DNA of 64,000 nt from Clostridium sp. UBA701 (GTDB lineage Bacteria; Bacillota; Clostridia; Clostridiales; Clostridiaceae), in assembly GCA_002298125.1 (NCBI GenBank), contig DBMJ01000001.1, positions 62,001 to 126,000 on the forward strand, written 5' to 3'. This document shows, in pieces, positions 25,379 to 34,789 of this stretch. The notes under the pieces were generated by a model that saw nothing but the letters and a program-made list of their open reading frames with translations, searched no databases and had not been told where the DNA came from. Positions within the stretch are counted from its first letter, which is position 1; each line of letters starts with the position of its first letter. The position numbers were made by a program, and so were the translations under genes.

Positions 25379-26440
25379 TTACGCTCTATATGCTGGGAAA
25401 AACTCTGATAGAGAGTTATACTTCTCGTCCATTTTCTTTCTCTTTTCAACAAGTATATTATAGTTATCATAGTTATGTATTTTCTTTGCTATATAAAAAT
25501 CAAGGGGCTCATTGTTAGTGAAGGATTTTTTAAACCTATACAAGGAATCCTCTGCTGACTTATATCCACCACCCATGTGAAGAAACATCATACCCTCTTT
25601 ACTACCCCATTTAGCTATCTCATATATTAGCAGGTTATTGGGGGCTAGGTTTAGATATTTCATGTCTGCTCCAGCTAAATGATCATGCATAAACTTTTTA
25701 CTAAACAATTCTATTCTTGCAGCTATTATCTTATCTTCATATAGTGCTGCAAAAATCATGCTGTTTTCTTGTTCTAGGGTAAAATTGAAAAAATCATTCT
25801 TAAAATAATAATATTTTTCAGCATTGTTTTTATCCATGGTCTCGTAATAGAGTCTCTTAAATTCATCTATTAAATATTTATCCTTGCCATGTATTATTCT
25901 AACGCCATACCTTTCTGCTTTCCTAACACTTTTTTTACTAGCAGTTATCATATTGTTAAGTATTGCATCCTCCCCACCCCTTAAATCTATATATACTGTT
26001 TTTCTTATCTTTTTTATATCATAGAAATATTGGGAAAATGTGTGATTTTTCAAGAGAGGATGCAGTCTTATGAATTCTGATACAATATTGTTTTCAATGC
26101 AAAATTCACTAAATGCCTTGAAGTAATTATTACTTAACTCTTTAATGTCTCCATAGCTTTCATATAGAGGACCTCCATAGCCATAGGGAGTAATTATGTC
26201 ATAATACTTATTTTTTCCCATTAAATTTTGGAACCTTTCATCCTCTGCAATATCCCTTAGTAAAAAAACATTTATCACTCTGCCCTTAATGTCTTCATAA
26301 TAGGAAAGGAATGGTTCACCATCGCCATTTTCATAAAATGGCTTAACATAGCCTGGAGTATAATAGATATCCACAGGTTCAAAGCTATTTACTATGCTGC
26401 TCCATTCCTTTGCTTCATTTAATGTTAAAATTCTAAACAT
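25379..26440 (-). CDS. FemAB-like GNAT-fold aminoacyl/acyl transferase
   Basis: Soluble protein of 353 residues resembling the FemAB / lipid II:glycine glycyltransferase superfamily (two GNAT-like folds). Recognisable parts are YYTPGYVKPFYENG near residue 27, the central KSVRKAERYGVRI segment typical of the family, and FMHDHLAGADMKYLNLAPNNLLIYEIAKWG with the following GGGYKSAEDSLYRFKKSF. Members attach amino acids from aminoacyl-tRNA, or other acyl groups, to cell-wall precursors. Here, between the dehydratase and the initiating transferase, it may decorate the repeat unit with an amino acid or act on an amino sugar. Substrate unknown. Confidence 0.75.
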   Translation of the reverse strand: MFRILTLNEAKEWSSIVNSFEPVDIYYTPGYVKPFYENGDGEPFLSYYEDIKGRVINVFLLRDIAEDERFQNLMGKNKYYDIITPYGYGGPLYESYGDIKELSNNYFKAFSEFCIENNIVSEFIRLHPLLKNHTFSQYFYDIKKIRKTVYIDLRGGEDAILNNMITASKKSVRKAERYGVRIIHGKDKYLIDEFKRLYYETMDKNNAEKYYYFKNDFFNFTLEQENSMIFAALYEDKIIAARIELFSKKFMHDHLAGADMKYLNLAPNNLLIYEIAKWGSKEGMMFLHMGGGYKSAEDSLYRFKKSFTNNEPLDFYIAKKIHNYDNYNILVEKRKKMDEKYNSLSEFFPAYRA

Positions 26441-26501
26441 ATTTCTCCTTATCTTTAAATACTTTATTGGTGTTAAGAAAATTCCTTACTCATAATTATC
26501 T

Positions 26502-27629
26502 CTAGTTTTTTTTATATGCGGGTACAAGCTCCTTTATCTTTGATAAAAGCTCCTCCTCCGAGCCTTCAACAAGTGCCTCTAGTTGACTTAATTTTATATT
26601 TAGCTCCTCCATATTATGAAAAGAGGGTTTGCCAACTAATATCTTGTTGTACTTTGTCGCAGTAAAAAGCTCCTCCTCCATCATCACTTCTTCATGAAGC
26701 TTATCTCCTGGTCTTAAACCCATCACTTCTATCTTAATATCCTTATTAGGCTGAAGGCCTGAAAGTCTTATTAGATCAGAGGCTAAGTCATATATTTTTA
26801 CTGGCTCTCCCATGTCTAAAATAAATATTTCTCCTCCATTAGCGAAGGCACCCGTTTGAAGTACTAATTGGGCTGCTTCAGAGATAGTCATGAAATACCT
26901 TGTAATATGCTTATTTGTAACAGTTACAGGACCGCCACAGGCTATTTGCTTCATAAATAATGGTATTACAGAACCATTGCTTCCTAATACATTTCCGAAC
27001 CTTACTGCCACAAATTTAGTTTTACTTACTGTATCCATGGATTGGATTATCATTTCGCAAATTCTTTTTGTGGCACCCATTATACTTGTTGGATTCACTG
27101 CTTTGTCTGTGGAAATCATCACAAACCTTGTAACTCCATATTTATCTGCACATTCTGCTATATTTAAAGTACCAAAAACATTGTTTTTAACTGCTTCCTG
27201 AGGATTATCCTCCATTAGAGGTACATGCTTATGGGCTGCTGCATGAAAAATAATTTCAGGCTTATATTGTTTAAATAAATTATCAAGTCTCTGTCTATCT
27301 GTAATTGAGGCAATTAAAATTCTAGTATCCATTGCAGGATATTTATACTTTAGTTCATTTTGTAATTCATAAGCACCATTTTCATAGATGTCTAGTATTA
27401 AGAGGCTTTTAGGATTAAATCTGGCAATTTGCTTACACAGTTCAGACCCAATGGACCCTCCGCCGCCAGTAACCATAATCACTCTGTTAGATATATACTT
27501 TTCTATATCATACATATCAAGCTCTACAGGTTCTCTTCCCAATAAAGCTTCTATATTTACATCCTTAATTTTATCTTTTCGTGGCAAATACAAACATAAG
27601 CTCAACCTTTTTAACATTCTAAGGACCAT
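26502..27629 (-). CDS. NAD-dependent nucleotide-sugar 4,6-dehydratase, N-terminally shortened (PglF/WbpM C-terminal domain)
   Basis: Predicted to convert UDP-GlcNAc to the 4-keto-6-deoxy sugar. The 375 residues cover the short-chain dehydrogenase domain: Rossmann motif VTGGGGSIGSELC, HAAAHKHVPLME, STDKAVNPTS and catalytic MGATK (Met in place of the usual Tyr, normal in this family). Full-length relatives have about 600 residues with four membrane segments and a CoA-binding-like domain before LLGREPVELD. Here only about 35 residues precede that motif, and they resemble a collapsed remnant of the second domain. The ATG at 27629 has AGGTGG upstream. It lies next to the aminotransferase it should supply. 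Confidence 0.85.
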   Translation of the reverse strand: MVLRMLKRLSLCLYLPRKDKIKDVNIEALLGREPVELDMYDIEKYISNRVIMVTGGGGSIGSELCKQIARFNPKSLLILDIYENGAYELQNELKYKYPAMDTRILIASITDRQRLDNLFKQYKPEIIFHAAAHKHVPLMEDNPQEAVKNNVFGTLNIAECADKYGVTRFVMISTDKAVNPTSIMGATKRICEMIIQSMDTVSKTKFVAVRFGNVLGSNGSVIPLFMKQIACGGPVTVTNKHITRYFMTISEAAQLVLQTGAFANGGEIFILDMGEPVKIYDLASDLIRLSGLQPNKDIKIEVMGLRPGDKLHEEVMMEEELFTATKYNKILVGKPSFHNMEELNIKLSQLEALVEGSEEELLSKIKELVPAYKKN

Positions 27630-27683
27630 TCTAAAACCACCTATAAGCAGTATTGTAGTATTATTCTTTATATTGCTTTAATA

Positions 27684-28802
27684 TTATATTTTATAGATAC
27701 ATAGGGCTTCTTGAAGCTTTTGTACTACGTATTTGACTTGCTCCTCCTTTAAATCATTAAAGAAGGGTAATGCAATGCACCTTCTGCCCAAATCTGCAGC
27801 AATAGGATAATCATCCTCTCTATAACCAAACATTTCAACCATATAGGGCTGCACATGTATAGGTGTAAAGTATGGTCTGCACCCTATGCCATTTTCCTTT
27901 AGATAATCCATAACCTTGTTTCTGTCAATGACTTTATCCACTGTAATAACATAAACAAACCAGCTCATGTTACTTACAGCATCATCTACATAAGGCATAG
28001 TTACTTCTTTTACTCCAGCTAGAGCTGTGTTGTACATATCTGCTACTTTCTGTCTTTTCTTTATTATCTCATCTAGTCTTTCCATCTGAACACAGCCTAA
28101 GGCAGCGTGAAGCTCACTCATTCGATAGTTATAGCCCAATCTTTCATGGTGGAGCCAAAAGCCTGTTATGGATCTTCCTTGACTCCTTAAGCTCTCACAA
28201 AGCTGGGCCAGCTTTTTATTATTTGTCACAATAACTCCACCTTCTGCTGTAGTTATCTGCTTGTTTGGATAAAATGAAAAGACTGCTGCATCTGCCAGGC
28301 TTCCTGCTCTATGATTATCATAAGCTGAACCTATTGCCTCGCAGCTATCTTCGATTAAATAAAGCTTGTACTTATTAGCCAGCATTCTTAATTTTTTCAT
28401 GTTTAAAGGGTGTCCAAATAAATCCACCGCCAATATAGCCTTAGTTTTTTTATTTATCTTAGCTTCAATTTTATCTAAGTCCATGTTGCGGGTTTTAGGG
28501 TCTATATCTACAAATACAGGTGTGGCACCCTCCATCAAAAAGCAATTAGTTGATGCAACAAAGCTAAAGGGAGTAGTTATTATTTCATCTCCTTTTCCCA
28601 CACCCAGAGATTTTATTATAAGATTTAGGGCACTACTTCCACTATTGACAGCCACTGCATATTGTACCCCTATATAGTCTGCAATTTTTCTCTCAAATTC
28701 CAATATATAAGGTCCTATGCTTAATACTTCAGACTTCATCACCTTAACTACTGCATCAATTTCCTGCTGAGTAATATCAGGTTTACCAAGCTCAACTCTC
28801 AT
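27684..28802 (-). CDS. DegT/DnrJ/EryC1-family PLP-dependent sugar aminotransferase
   Basis: Aminates a 4-keto nucleotide sugar using glutamate and pyridoxal phosphate; 372 residues. PLP-binding parts are NSGSSALNLIIKSLG near residue 56, EDSCEAIGSAYDN (Asp contacting the cofactor) and the Schiff-base Lys in SFYPNKQITTAEGG. C-terminal CRPYFTPIHVQPYM-type segment (YFTPIHVQP) is typical of PglE/PseC/perosamine synthase relatives. AAGGAAG precedes the ATG. With the adjacent 4,6-dehydratase it should make a UDP-4-amino-4,6-dideoxy sugar, which the neighbouring GNAT protein may then acetylate. Confidence 0.92.
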   Translation of the reverse strand: MRVELGKPDITQQEIDAVVKVMKSEVLSIGPYILEFERKIADYIGVQYAVAVNSGSSALNLIIKSLGVGKGDEIITTPFSFVASTNCFLMEGATPVFVDIDPKTRNMDLDKIEAKINKKTKAILAVDLFGHPLNMKKLRMLANKYKLYLIEDSCEAIGSAYDNHRAGSLADAAVFSFYPNKQITTAEGGVIVTNNKKLAQLCESLRSQGRSITGFWLHHERLGYNYRMSELHAALGCVQMERLDEIIKKRQKVADMYNTALAGVKEVTMPYVDDAVSNMSWFVYVITVDKVIDRNKVMDYLKENGIGCRPYFTPIHVQPYMVEMFGYREDDYPIAADLGRRCIALPFFNDLKEEQVKYVVQKLQEALCIYKI

Positions 28803-28839
28803 TTACACACTTCCTTTTGAATAGTATAAAATATGCTCA

Positions 28840-29400
28840 CTACTGCTGTATGGTGAGCTTATAAATACCTAATAGTTTTGTCTTATAGCCCTCTGCAATC
28901 TTTGTAAAATTTGCCTTAATAATTCCTCTTTGACTTGAAATATTGTTTTCTGAAGTAACAATAAAAATATTCTTTCCCCTGGGAGGTTTATTTTCACAAA
29001 TATAATTTAAGATAAATGGATAAATTCCCTTCCCTCTATACTTCTCCATAGTATAGCAAGGCCCAATAAATATATCTTCCTTTTTCATAAAGGGAAACTT
29101 ATAATTTTTTGTCAGTATATATGAATAATGGACTAATTCTTTATCAAGAAAAGCATAGATTATCTTATATTTATTTTCACTAAAAAAATACCAGAAAATA
29201 TTTAAAAGCTTCAGCTTAATGCTGCATTTATGCATACTCAGCTTGGTTAGCCTTGGACAATATTCTTTAATTTCTATATTCATAGGAGGCTTATTATAAA
29301 GCTCATTACTGTGAAAGTATTTATAATAAATAAGCATATTCTCATCTCCATAATCGCCGAAATCTTTAACTGTTTTCACAGCTATTGCATTTAGCTCCAT
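28840..29400 (-). CDS. GNAT-family acyltransferase of the polysaccharide operon
   Basis: Protein of 186 residues with a GNAT fold. The acetyl-CoA motif A reads IGPCYTMEKYRGKGIYPFIL, and a second element ENNISSQRGIIKANFTKI matches the end of the fold. The first 35 bases overlap the end of the polymerase gene, so translation is coupled. It is placed next to a sugar aminotransferase and dehydratase, and PseH-type GNAT enzymes acetylate the 4-amino group of such sugars. I therefore infer a sugar N-acetyltransferase. The donor could be another acyl-CoA. Confidence 0.72.
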   Translation of the reverse strand: MELNAIAVKTVKDFGDYGDENMLIYYKYFHSNELYNKPPMNIEIKEYCPRLTKLSMHKCSIKLKLLNIFWYFFSENKYKIIYAFLDKELVHYSYILTKNYKFPFMKKEDIFIGPCYTMEKYRGKGIYPFILNYICENKPPRGKNIFIVTSENNISSQRGIIKANFTKIAEGYKTKLLGIYKLTIQQ

Positions 29401-30559
29401 AATAATATCCTGTTAACAACCACATCATGTAGAATCTGGTTCCTGGGCCAAAGGGAGCCAATTCTTCAAATGTGGATATAACAAGTGCAGTAACAAAGAT
29501 TATCCCTAACATTTTAACAAAATCATCTTTTTTCACCTTACTCTTTATTAAGAATTCCCAAAGGCCTATTAAGGACAAAACTAATATAGGTAATGCCCCC
29601 ATTACACCATATTGAGCTAAAGAGGATAATTGAAAATTCTCAGTGTATGCGGACCCAATTCCAACAAATGGGTGTTGAAAAAATATTTCAATAGCTCTAT
29701 TATTTAGCTGCATTCTACCTGTGGATAACTTGTCTAAATTCATACCATATCGGCTGATTGACATAATACTATCTAGGTATTTAACAATCTTAGTGTTGCT
29801 TAAAGAAGCTATTGAAGCTGTCACTAATACTAAAAATAAAATAAGTCTTTTCCTAATATCTGGAATATAGAACAACACATAAAATACAACTGCTGCTAAT
29901 GCTGCTACTAAAGAGGCTCTGTTTTGTATTATTGAGATGAATAAGAGCATTAATGTTATTAAGATAACTTTTACAATTTTAAACAATCCATTATTGCCCT
30001 TTATATAAATTGCTAATATTATGGCAGCTAACAGTACCATTACCCCTATGGAATTTTTTGAAGTGTACACATATCCTTCATTAAAATTTAAAACTACACC
30101 CTTAAAATACTTTAAGTATATATTAAGCATTACAAATAAAATCCCTGATATATATATGGCGCAAATAAGCTTTATTTTGTTTTTATCTAGGTAAAAGGCC
30201 ATAAAATATCCAATAACCAAAATAAATAATGAAAGATTTACTGGATATATAAGGCTACTGTGCAAATACCTTGTACCCTTTGCAATGCTTAGAATGCCGC
30301 AATATATGTCAAAACACATAACTAAGGCTATAATGTATAGGATATTTGTATTTAATCTTACTGGTATTCTGATTAAGGAAATAAAAAAAACAATACACCA
30401 TACTCCAAACAATACAATTTGCTTTATCATTTCTCCCCTTAAATCTGGCAGCTGAGAGAGAACTGTTATTAAATTTGCTATCAAGATCAATATAAATAGT
30501 GGATTGATTTTATACCTAGTCTCTATCCTTGAGCTCTTAATAAAACTATAATTTTTCAT
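29366..30559 (-). CDS. O-antigen polymerase/ligase-like membrane protein (Wzy)
   Basis: Hydrophobic protein of 397 residues with about 11 membrane segments. The large loop before the last segments holds STGRMQLNNRAIEIFFQHP followed by FVGIGSAYTENFQLSSLAQYG, which matches the Wzy_C / O-antigen ligase signature. It is the only polymerase candidate in the operon and should join flipped repeat units outside the membrane. Sequence of such proteins varies greatly, so the call rests on topology, this motif and context. Confidence 0.85.
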   Translation of the reverse strand: MKNYSFIKSSRIETRYKINPLFILILIANLITVLSQLPDLRGEMIKQIVLFGVWCIVFFISLIRIPVRLNTNILYIIALVMCFDIYCGILSIAKGTRYLHSSLIYPVNLSLFILVIGYFMAFYLDKNKIKLICAIYISGILFVMLNIYLKYFKGVVLNFNEGYVYTSKNSIGVMVLLAAIILAIYIKGNNGLFKIVKVILITLMLLFISIIQNRASLVAALAAVVFYVLFYIPDIRKRLILFLVLVTASIASLSNTKIVKYLDSIMSISRYGMNLDKLSTGRMQLNNRAIEIFFQHPFVGIGSAYTENFQLSSLAQYGVMGALPILVLSLIGLWEFLIKSKVKKDDFVKMLGIIFVTALVISTFEELAPFGPGTRFYMMWLLTGYYYGAKCNSCENS

Positions 30560-30574
30560 TTATTTCCACCATTA

Positions 30575-31534
30575 CTATCTTATTAGTAGATACAACTGCT
30601 CTGGTATAACCCCTTTTCTTAATGACCTTATATTTTTAAGGCAAAGATAATAGGCCTTGAGGAGTATTTTAGCCTTTTCTCCCTTTGTAATTATTTCACG
30701 AAATAACTCCCCAATATCTGACCATACTAATAGTAGGCGGTATATAGGTGATTTAAAATGTTTATAGGAAAGATACACTCTATTAATAACATACATATAT
30801 CTAGCTTTTTCCGTAGTAACTCTCCATTCCTTTGAACCCAGGTGATTTACATAAATCTTGGAATTTAGCACTGTCTTATATCCGTCCTTCTTTGATTTTG
30901 AGCAAAAACTGTATGTAAAATCCAAGTCCTCTGCGTAAGCATAGGATATAAGCTTTTCATCAAAGCTGATTTTATAATGTTGAAGTACTTCTTTCCTTAC
31001 TGCAAAAAAATAGCCCATAGCCCATTCTGTAGGAATTATATCATTTACAACGGGAGTATATCTTCCAAGAATAGCTCCTCTACATACATATCCAGATTCC
31101 CTTACCAGCTTTTTTCTAAAAAAAGTCAGTCCTAAAATGTCCTTGTATTTTTTTAAATTCATATCTTGATAGTGAGGAGCTGCCACCAAGGAAACCTTTT
31201 TATCCTGGAAGGTTTTAGCTAAAATTAGTAGTGAATCCTTATTTAACAACACATCATCATCCATAAAAAGTATTATGCTGCAGGTAGCTCTACTAATACC
31301 TATATTCCTAGCTCTCGTTAATGACGGCGTATCTAATAAAACTAAACATAGCTCTACCTTGTCATGAACAAATTGCATAATTTCATTTTCTTTAATTGCC
31401 TCATCACTCTGATCTACTATTATTATTTGTTTTGGTTGGTAGTTTGAATCCTTTAATGTCAACAGTGTTTCTACCAAGGTATTACACCGATTCCTAGTGG
31501 GTATTATTATAGACATGTCTAGAAGGCTTTCCAT
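30575..31534 (-). CDS. Family 2 glycosyltransferase
   Basis: Membrane-associated or cytosolic GT-A enzyme of 319 residues that adds a sugar to the lipid-linked repeat unit. N-terminal MSIIIPTRNRCNTLVETL, nucleotide-binding IIIVDQSDEA, TRARNIGISRA and the metal-binding DDD in LFMDDDVLL. The acceptor region holds AYAEDLDFTYSFCSKSK. GGAGGT precedes the ATG by nine bases. A C-terminal basic amphipathic part may associate with the membrane. Donor sugar unknown. Confidence 0.9.
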   Translation of the reverse strand: MESLLDMSIIIPTRNRCNTLVETLLTLKDSNYQPKQIIIVDQSDEAIKENEIMQFVHDKVELCLVLLDTPSLTRARNIGISRATCSIILFMDDDVLLNKDSLLILAKTFQDKKVSLVAAPHYQDMNLKKYKDILGLTFFRKKLVRESGYVCRGAILGRYTPVVNDIIPTEWAMGYFFAVRKEVLQHYKISFDEKLISYAYAEDLDFTYSFCSKSKKDGYKTVLNSKIYVNHLGSKEWRVTTEKARYMYVINRVYLSYKHFKSPIYRLLLVWSDIGELFREIITKGEKAKILLKAYYLCLKNIRSLRKGVIPEQLYLLIR

Positions 31535-31550
31535 TACTATTTGACCTCCA

Positions 31551-32540
31551 CTAACTAAACCTTGATCTTTTCAATTTGTAATAAAAATAGATTAAAATTG
31601 GTGAGTAGATAAATAAATTGTTTTTTACTTTTACATATCTATTAATGGAATATGCCTTTACTACCTGGATTATATCCTTACTTAAGGCTCTCCTTACCTT
31701 ATATAGCTCCTTAAACTTTAAGCGCCCGCACAGACAGGTTAATTGATAAAATGTACTGCTTACAGCTTTTAAAGCATAGCTATGTGTTTCATTGTCTAAA
31801 TTGCTGCTTTTAATAAATTTCAGCATTAGATTAATAACACAAACTATATCAAATGCCTTCCTTATATCAGGGGACTTTGTCATGCTCCCTGACCTTTGCC
31901 TGTAATAATAAAAAAGCCTATCTGTCTGCATTATTCTGTTTTTAAATTCTATGAGGCATCTTAGGGTATTCTCATGATCATCATAGCAAATGCCCTCTGG
32001 AAACAGCAGATTATTGTCAAGTAAATAGCTTCTTCTATATAGGTTGATACAGGATACGACCTCGTAGCACCCAGCATCAATTGCTTCTTTTAAATAAATA
32101 TCTCCACTTATTACTTTGTTCTCACTTGGAATTTTTTGTTTCTCACTCTTACGACTTATGCTCTTGCTGTCTTCATAGTAGACATAATATTTCCCCTTAA
32201 CTATATCTAAATTCCAATGGTAAGCTGTATCATATAGGTATTCTAATGAGTCCAAATCTATGAAATCATCGCTATCCACATATAAAATATACTCGCCACC
32301 TGCATTTTTTATACCTACATTTTGAGCAGAAGAACCCCCACCATTATTTTTATTTATTACCTTCACAAAGTCATATTCTCTTTCATACTTCAAAGCTATT
32401 TCTAGACTATTATCAGTGGACCCGTCATTTACAATTATTATTTCTTTTGAATCTATAGTTTGGTTCACAAGGGAGTCGAGGCATTGAGTTAAATACATCT
32501 CAACATTATAAACTGGAACAATTACAGAAACTTTAATCAA
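31551..32540 (-). CDS. Family 2 glycosyltransferase (EpsJ/WfgS-like)
   Basis: GT-A glycosyltransferase of 329 residues beginning at a TTG with AGGAAGG seven bases upstream. Typical parts are VSVIVPVYNVEMYLTQCLDS, IIIVNDGSTDNS, NNGGGSSAQNVGIKNAGG and the metal-binding DSDD in YVDSDDFID. The acceptor-side motif ICYDDHENTLR is clear. The C-terminal 90 residues are helical and basic and probably touch the membrane. It is one of five glycosyltransferases of the operon; donor unknown. Confidence 0.92.
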   Translation of the reverse strand: MIKVSVIVPVYNVEMYLTQCLDSLVNQTIDSKEIIIVNDGSTDNSLEIALKYEREYDFVKVINKNNGGGSSAQNVGIKNAGGEYILYVDSDDFIDLDSLEYLYDTAYHWNLDIVKGKYYVYYEDSKSISRKSEKQKIPSENKVISGDIYLKEAIDAGCYEVVSCINLYRRSYLLDNNLLFPEGICYDDHENTLRCLIEFKNRIMQTDRLFYYYRQRSGSMTKSPDIRKAFDIVCVINLMLKFIKSSNLDNETHSYALKAVSSTFYQLTCLCGRLKFKELYKVRRALSKDIIQVVKAYSINRYVKVKNNLFIYSPILIYFYYKLKRSRFS

Positions 32541-32544
32541 AGCA

Positions 32545-33666
32545 TTACCTTCCTTTACATTTTTCTATTAAAATAATTCTCTCTATAATATTCACATGTT
32601 TCTCTACCATCTTCTCCATTGTATAATCCTCTATTATTCCTCTGCTCATCTCTCCATAATCCTGCCTTAAATTCCTATCCCTCAATAACATTTGTAATTT
32701 TTCTTTTAATTCATCTATATTACCACTTTCATATATTAAGGAATTCTTATATTCCTTAGTCATATCTAATGCAGCTCCTACTTTATTGCTAGAAACAATA
32801 GGCAGCCCAAAGCTCATGGCTTCATTTATCACCAGCCCCCATACGTCTCCTCTGCTGGGCAATACAAATATATCTGAGATTTTATAAAAGTCCACCAGTG
32901 CTTCTTTTTGTATAAAGTCCATAATTACTATATTAGGTATATTCCTCTCTTCTATATAAGTAACATATTCTTTTTTTAACTCTCCTCCCCCAATTAGCAA
33001 TAATGAAGCATCTTTATCCTTGAGTTTTTCAAAAGCACCTATGAGTTCTTCTACACCCTTTAATTTTATGAAGCTGCCAACATATAATATTACTTTATCT
33101 CTTAGCTTATACTTTTCTTTTAAATATCTAACCTCTTCCTTTGAAAGCTCTTTAAGCTCTTCCTTACTATATTTCACTGAAGCAAAAGGGTACTCATATA
33201 TATTTTCTTTTTTTGCTCCATAATGTATTAAATAACCCCTGCAATTTTCCCCAGTAGATAACCAGTAATGGGCTGAGGATATTAAAAACTTCTTTATGAA
33301 AAGCTTTATGAAGTTATCCTTTTTTATAAATCCTCCATCAGCATTTAAAACGTACCTTATTCTTTTTATTTTAAAATATAGTGTGCTTAAAATTCCGCCT
33401 ATAGTGGAATATCCCCCTAGAATTATTAGATCGTAGTGTTCCTTTTCTATGACATACCTTAGCCTTTTGAAGCTGCTTACAATAGAAAGCAATCTTAAAT
33501 CTAAAATATAATAATTAAATTTAAAACTGTGATCCACAATCCATTCTCTCTTAATATCACTGCCTCTTTCAAAAACCACGGTTAAGTTGTAAAACCTTCC
33601 CAGCTCATTGAAAAAATCTACCCTATAAGGAGATGGTATATTTGCAATAAACAATATCTTATTCAT
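32545..33666 (-). CDS. Family 4 glycosyltransferase
   Basis: GT-B retaining glycosyltransferase of 373 residues. The start at 33666 (MNKILFIANIPSPYR) has AGGGG close upstream; the longer reading frame would overlap the previous gene. N-terminal domain has NIPSPYRVDFFNELG. The C-terminal nucleotide-sugar domain shows ILYVGSFIKLKGVEELIGAF, LLLIGGGELKKEY and the E-x7-E motif in SRGDVWGLVINEAMSFGLPIV (region PSRGDVWGLVINEAM). Four bases separate it from the next gene. Confidence 0.9.
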   Translation of the reverse strand: MNKILFIANIPSPYRVDFFNELGRFYNLTVVFERGSDIKREWIVDHSFKFNYYILDLRLLSIVSSFKRLRYVIEKEHYDLIILGGYSTIGGILSTLYFKIKRIRYVLNADGGFIKKDNFIKLFIKKFLISSAHYWLSTGENCRGYLIHYGAKKENIYEYPFASVKYSKEELKELSKEEVRYLKEKYKLRDKVILYVGSFIKLKGVEELIGAFEKLKDKDASLLLIGGGELKKEYVTYIEERNIPNIVIMDFIQKEALVDFYKISDIFVLPSRGDVWGLVINEAMSFGLPIVSSNKVGAALDMTKEYKNSLIYESGNIDELKEKLQMLLRDRNLRQDYGEMSRGIIEDYTMEKMVEKHVNIIERIILIEKCKGR

Positions 33667-33685
33667 GGATACCCCTTTTAAAACT

Positions 33686-34789
33686 TCAGAATAAATCAAT
33701 TATTTTACCATATGAATCAGGGTTATTAACTTCATAGCTTTCATATTTGCAATTTTTATCATGACTTAGCCTAATTATTTCACAGCACCACTCTTCTTTT
33801 GAGTTATAGCTTACATATTTAACCCCACTATATCCATCTAAGGCTTCAAGAGAATAATCCCTTTTGGCAGCTATTATAGGTAGTCCAAACTTAGCAGCTT
33901 CCAATAGTGGCAGCCCAAAGCTTTCCATATAGCTTGGAAACAGCAATGCGCTGCAACTTTTATAATAGGAATATACCTTTTCATATGCTATATAGCCCAG
34001 AAATTCTATCTTATTTTTAAGCTGATAGGTGTCAATGATCTTCTTCATTTCCTTGGTTAGCTCTTCTTCCTTTATAGTTAAAATCAAATTAACCTTATTA
34101 AATACCTCCTCTTCCTTTTCCCTTAATAATGCTATTGCTTCTAAAAGCACCTTATGATTTTTATAAATAATAGCAGCTGCAGGATAAAACAAATTTAGCT
34201 TGCTATTGTCTAGCTTAACCTCCTGAATTTCATTAAAATTAATGCTACTTTTAGAAGGTGGTATAACCCTTATATTCTTTTCATTTAAATTAAATCGCTG
34301 CATTACTGCGCTTTTCATCCACTGCTGCTGTACAACAACCATGGTTTTATCATCTATAGAGCTTCTTATAAAATACTCATATACATATTTATAAAACCAG
34401 CAAGCTCGTTCTCCTCTTTTAAATAAGCTCCACTTTAAATCTCTTTCAAAGGGAATGGACTGATGTATATAGACTATCTGTTTTGTGTTTTTAAAGTATT
34501 TAACTCCTGTATTTTGTAGAGATAGTATTACATCTGCCTTTATTCCTGCAGTAGTTGACCATCTTTTCATACCAAAGTTATCCCAATATAGTCTATCTAT
34601 TTTTTTCTTTCCCTTTACATTAATTATTCTTAAATTATTGTTATTATAACTAAATAGGTCTGCTGTACAAAAAACAAAATAATTGTTGGTTTTATCCTTA
34701 TCCTTTATATAGTCTAGGAGTTGTCTGAGTACAGTTAAGGCTCCTCCTGTAGTTGCTGCAGTATCATTTATAAATATATTTTTAGGCAT
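33686..34789 (-). CDS. Family 4 glycosyltransferase
   Basis: GT-B enzyme of 367 residues. Its ATG follows directly, with no gap, the TAA of the upstream gene, and GAAGGAG lies six bases before. N-terminal FINDTAATTGGALTVLRQL contains the glycine-rich acceptor loop. The C-terminal domain shows LFYPAAAIIYKNHKVLLEAI, IEFLGYIAYEKVYSYYKSC and the donor-binding FPSYMESFGLPLLEAAKFG. This looks like the mannosyl/rhamnosyl-transferase group of GT4. Specific sugar unknown. Confidence 0.9.
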   Translation of the reverse strand: MPKNIFINDTAATTGGALTVLRQLLDYIKDKDKTNNYFVFCTADLFSYNNNNLRIINVKGKKKIDRLYWDNFGMKRWSTTAGIKADVILSLQNTGVKYFKNTKQIVYIHQSIPFERDLKWSLFKRGERACWFYKYVYEYFIRSSIDDKTMVVVQQQWMKSAVMQRFNLNEKNIRVIPPSKSSINFNEIQEVKLDNSKLNLFYPAAAIIYKNHKVLLEAIALLREKEEEVFNKVNLILTIKEEELTKEMKKIIDTYQLKNKIEFLGYIAYEKVYSYYKSCSALLFPSYMESFGLPLLEAAKFGLPIIAAKRDYSLEALDGYSGVKYVSYNSKEEWCCEIIRLSHDKNCKYESYEVNNPDSYGKIIDLF

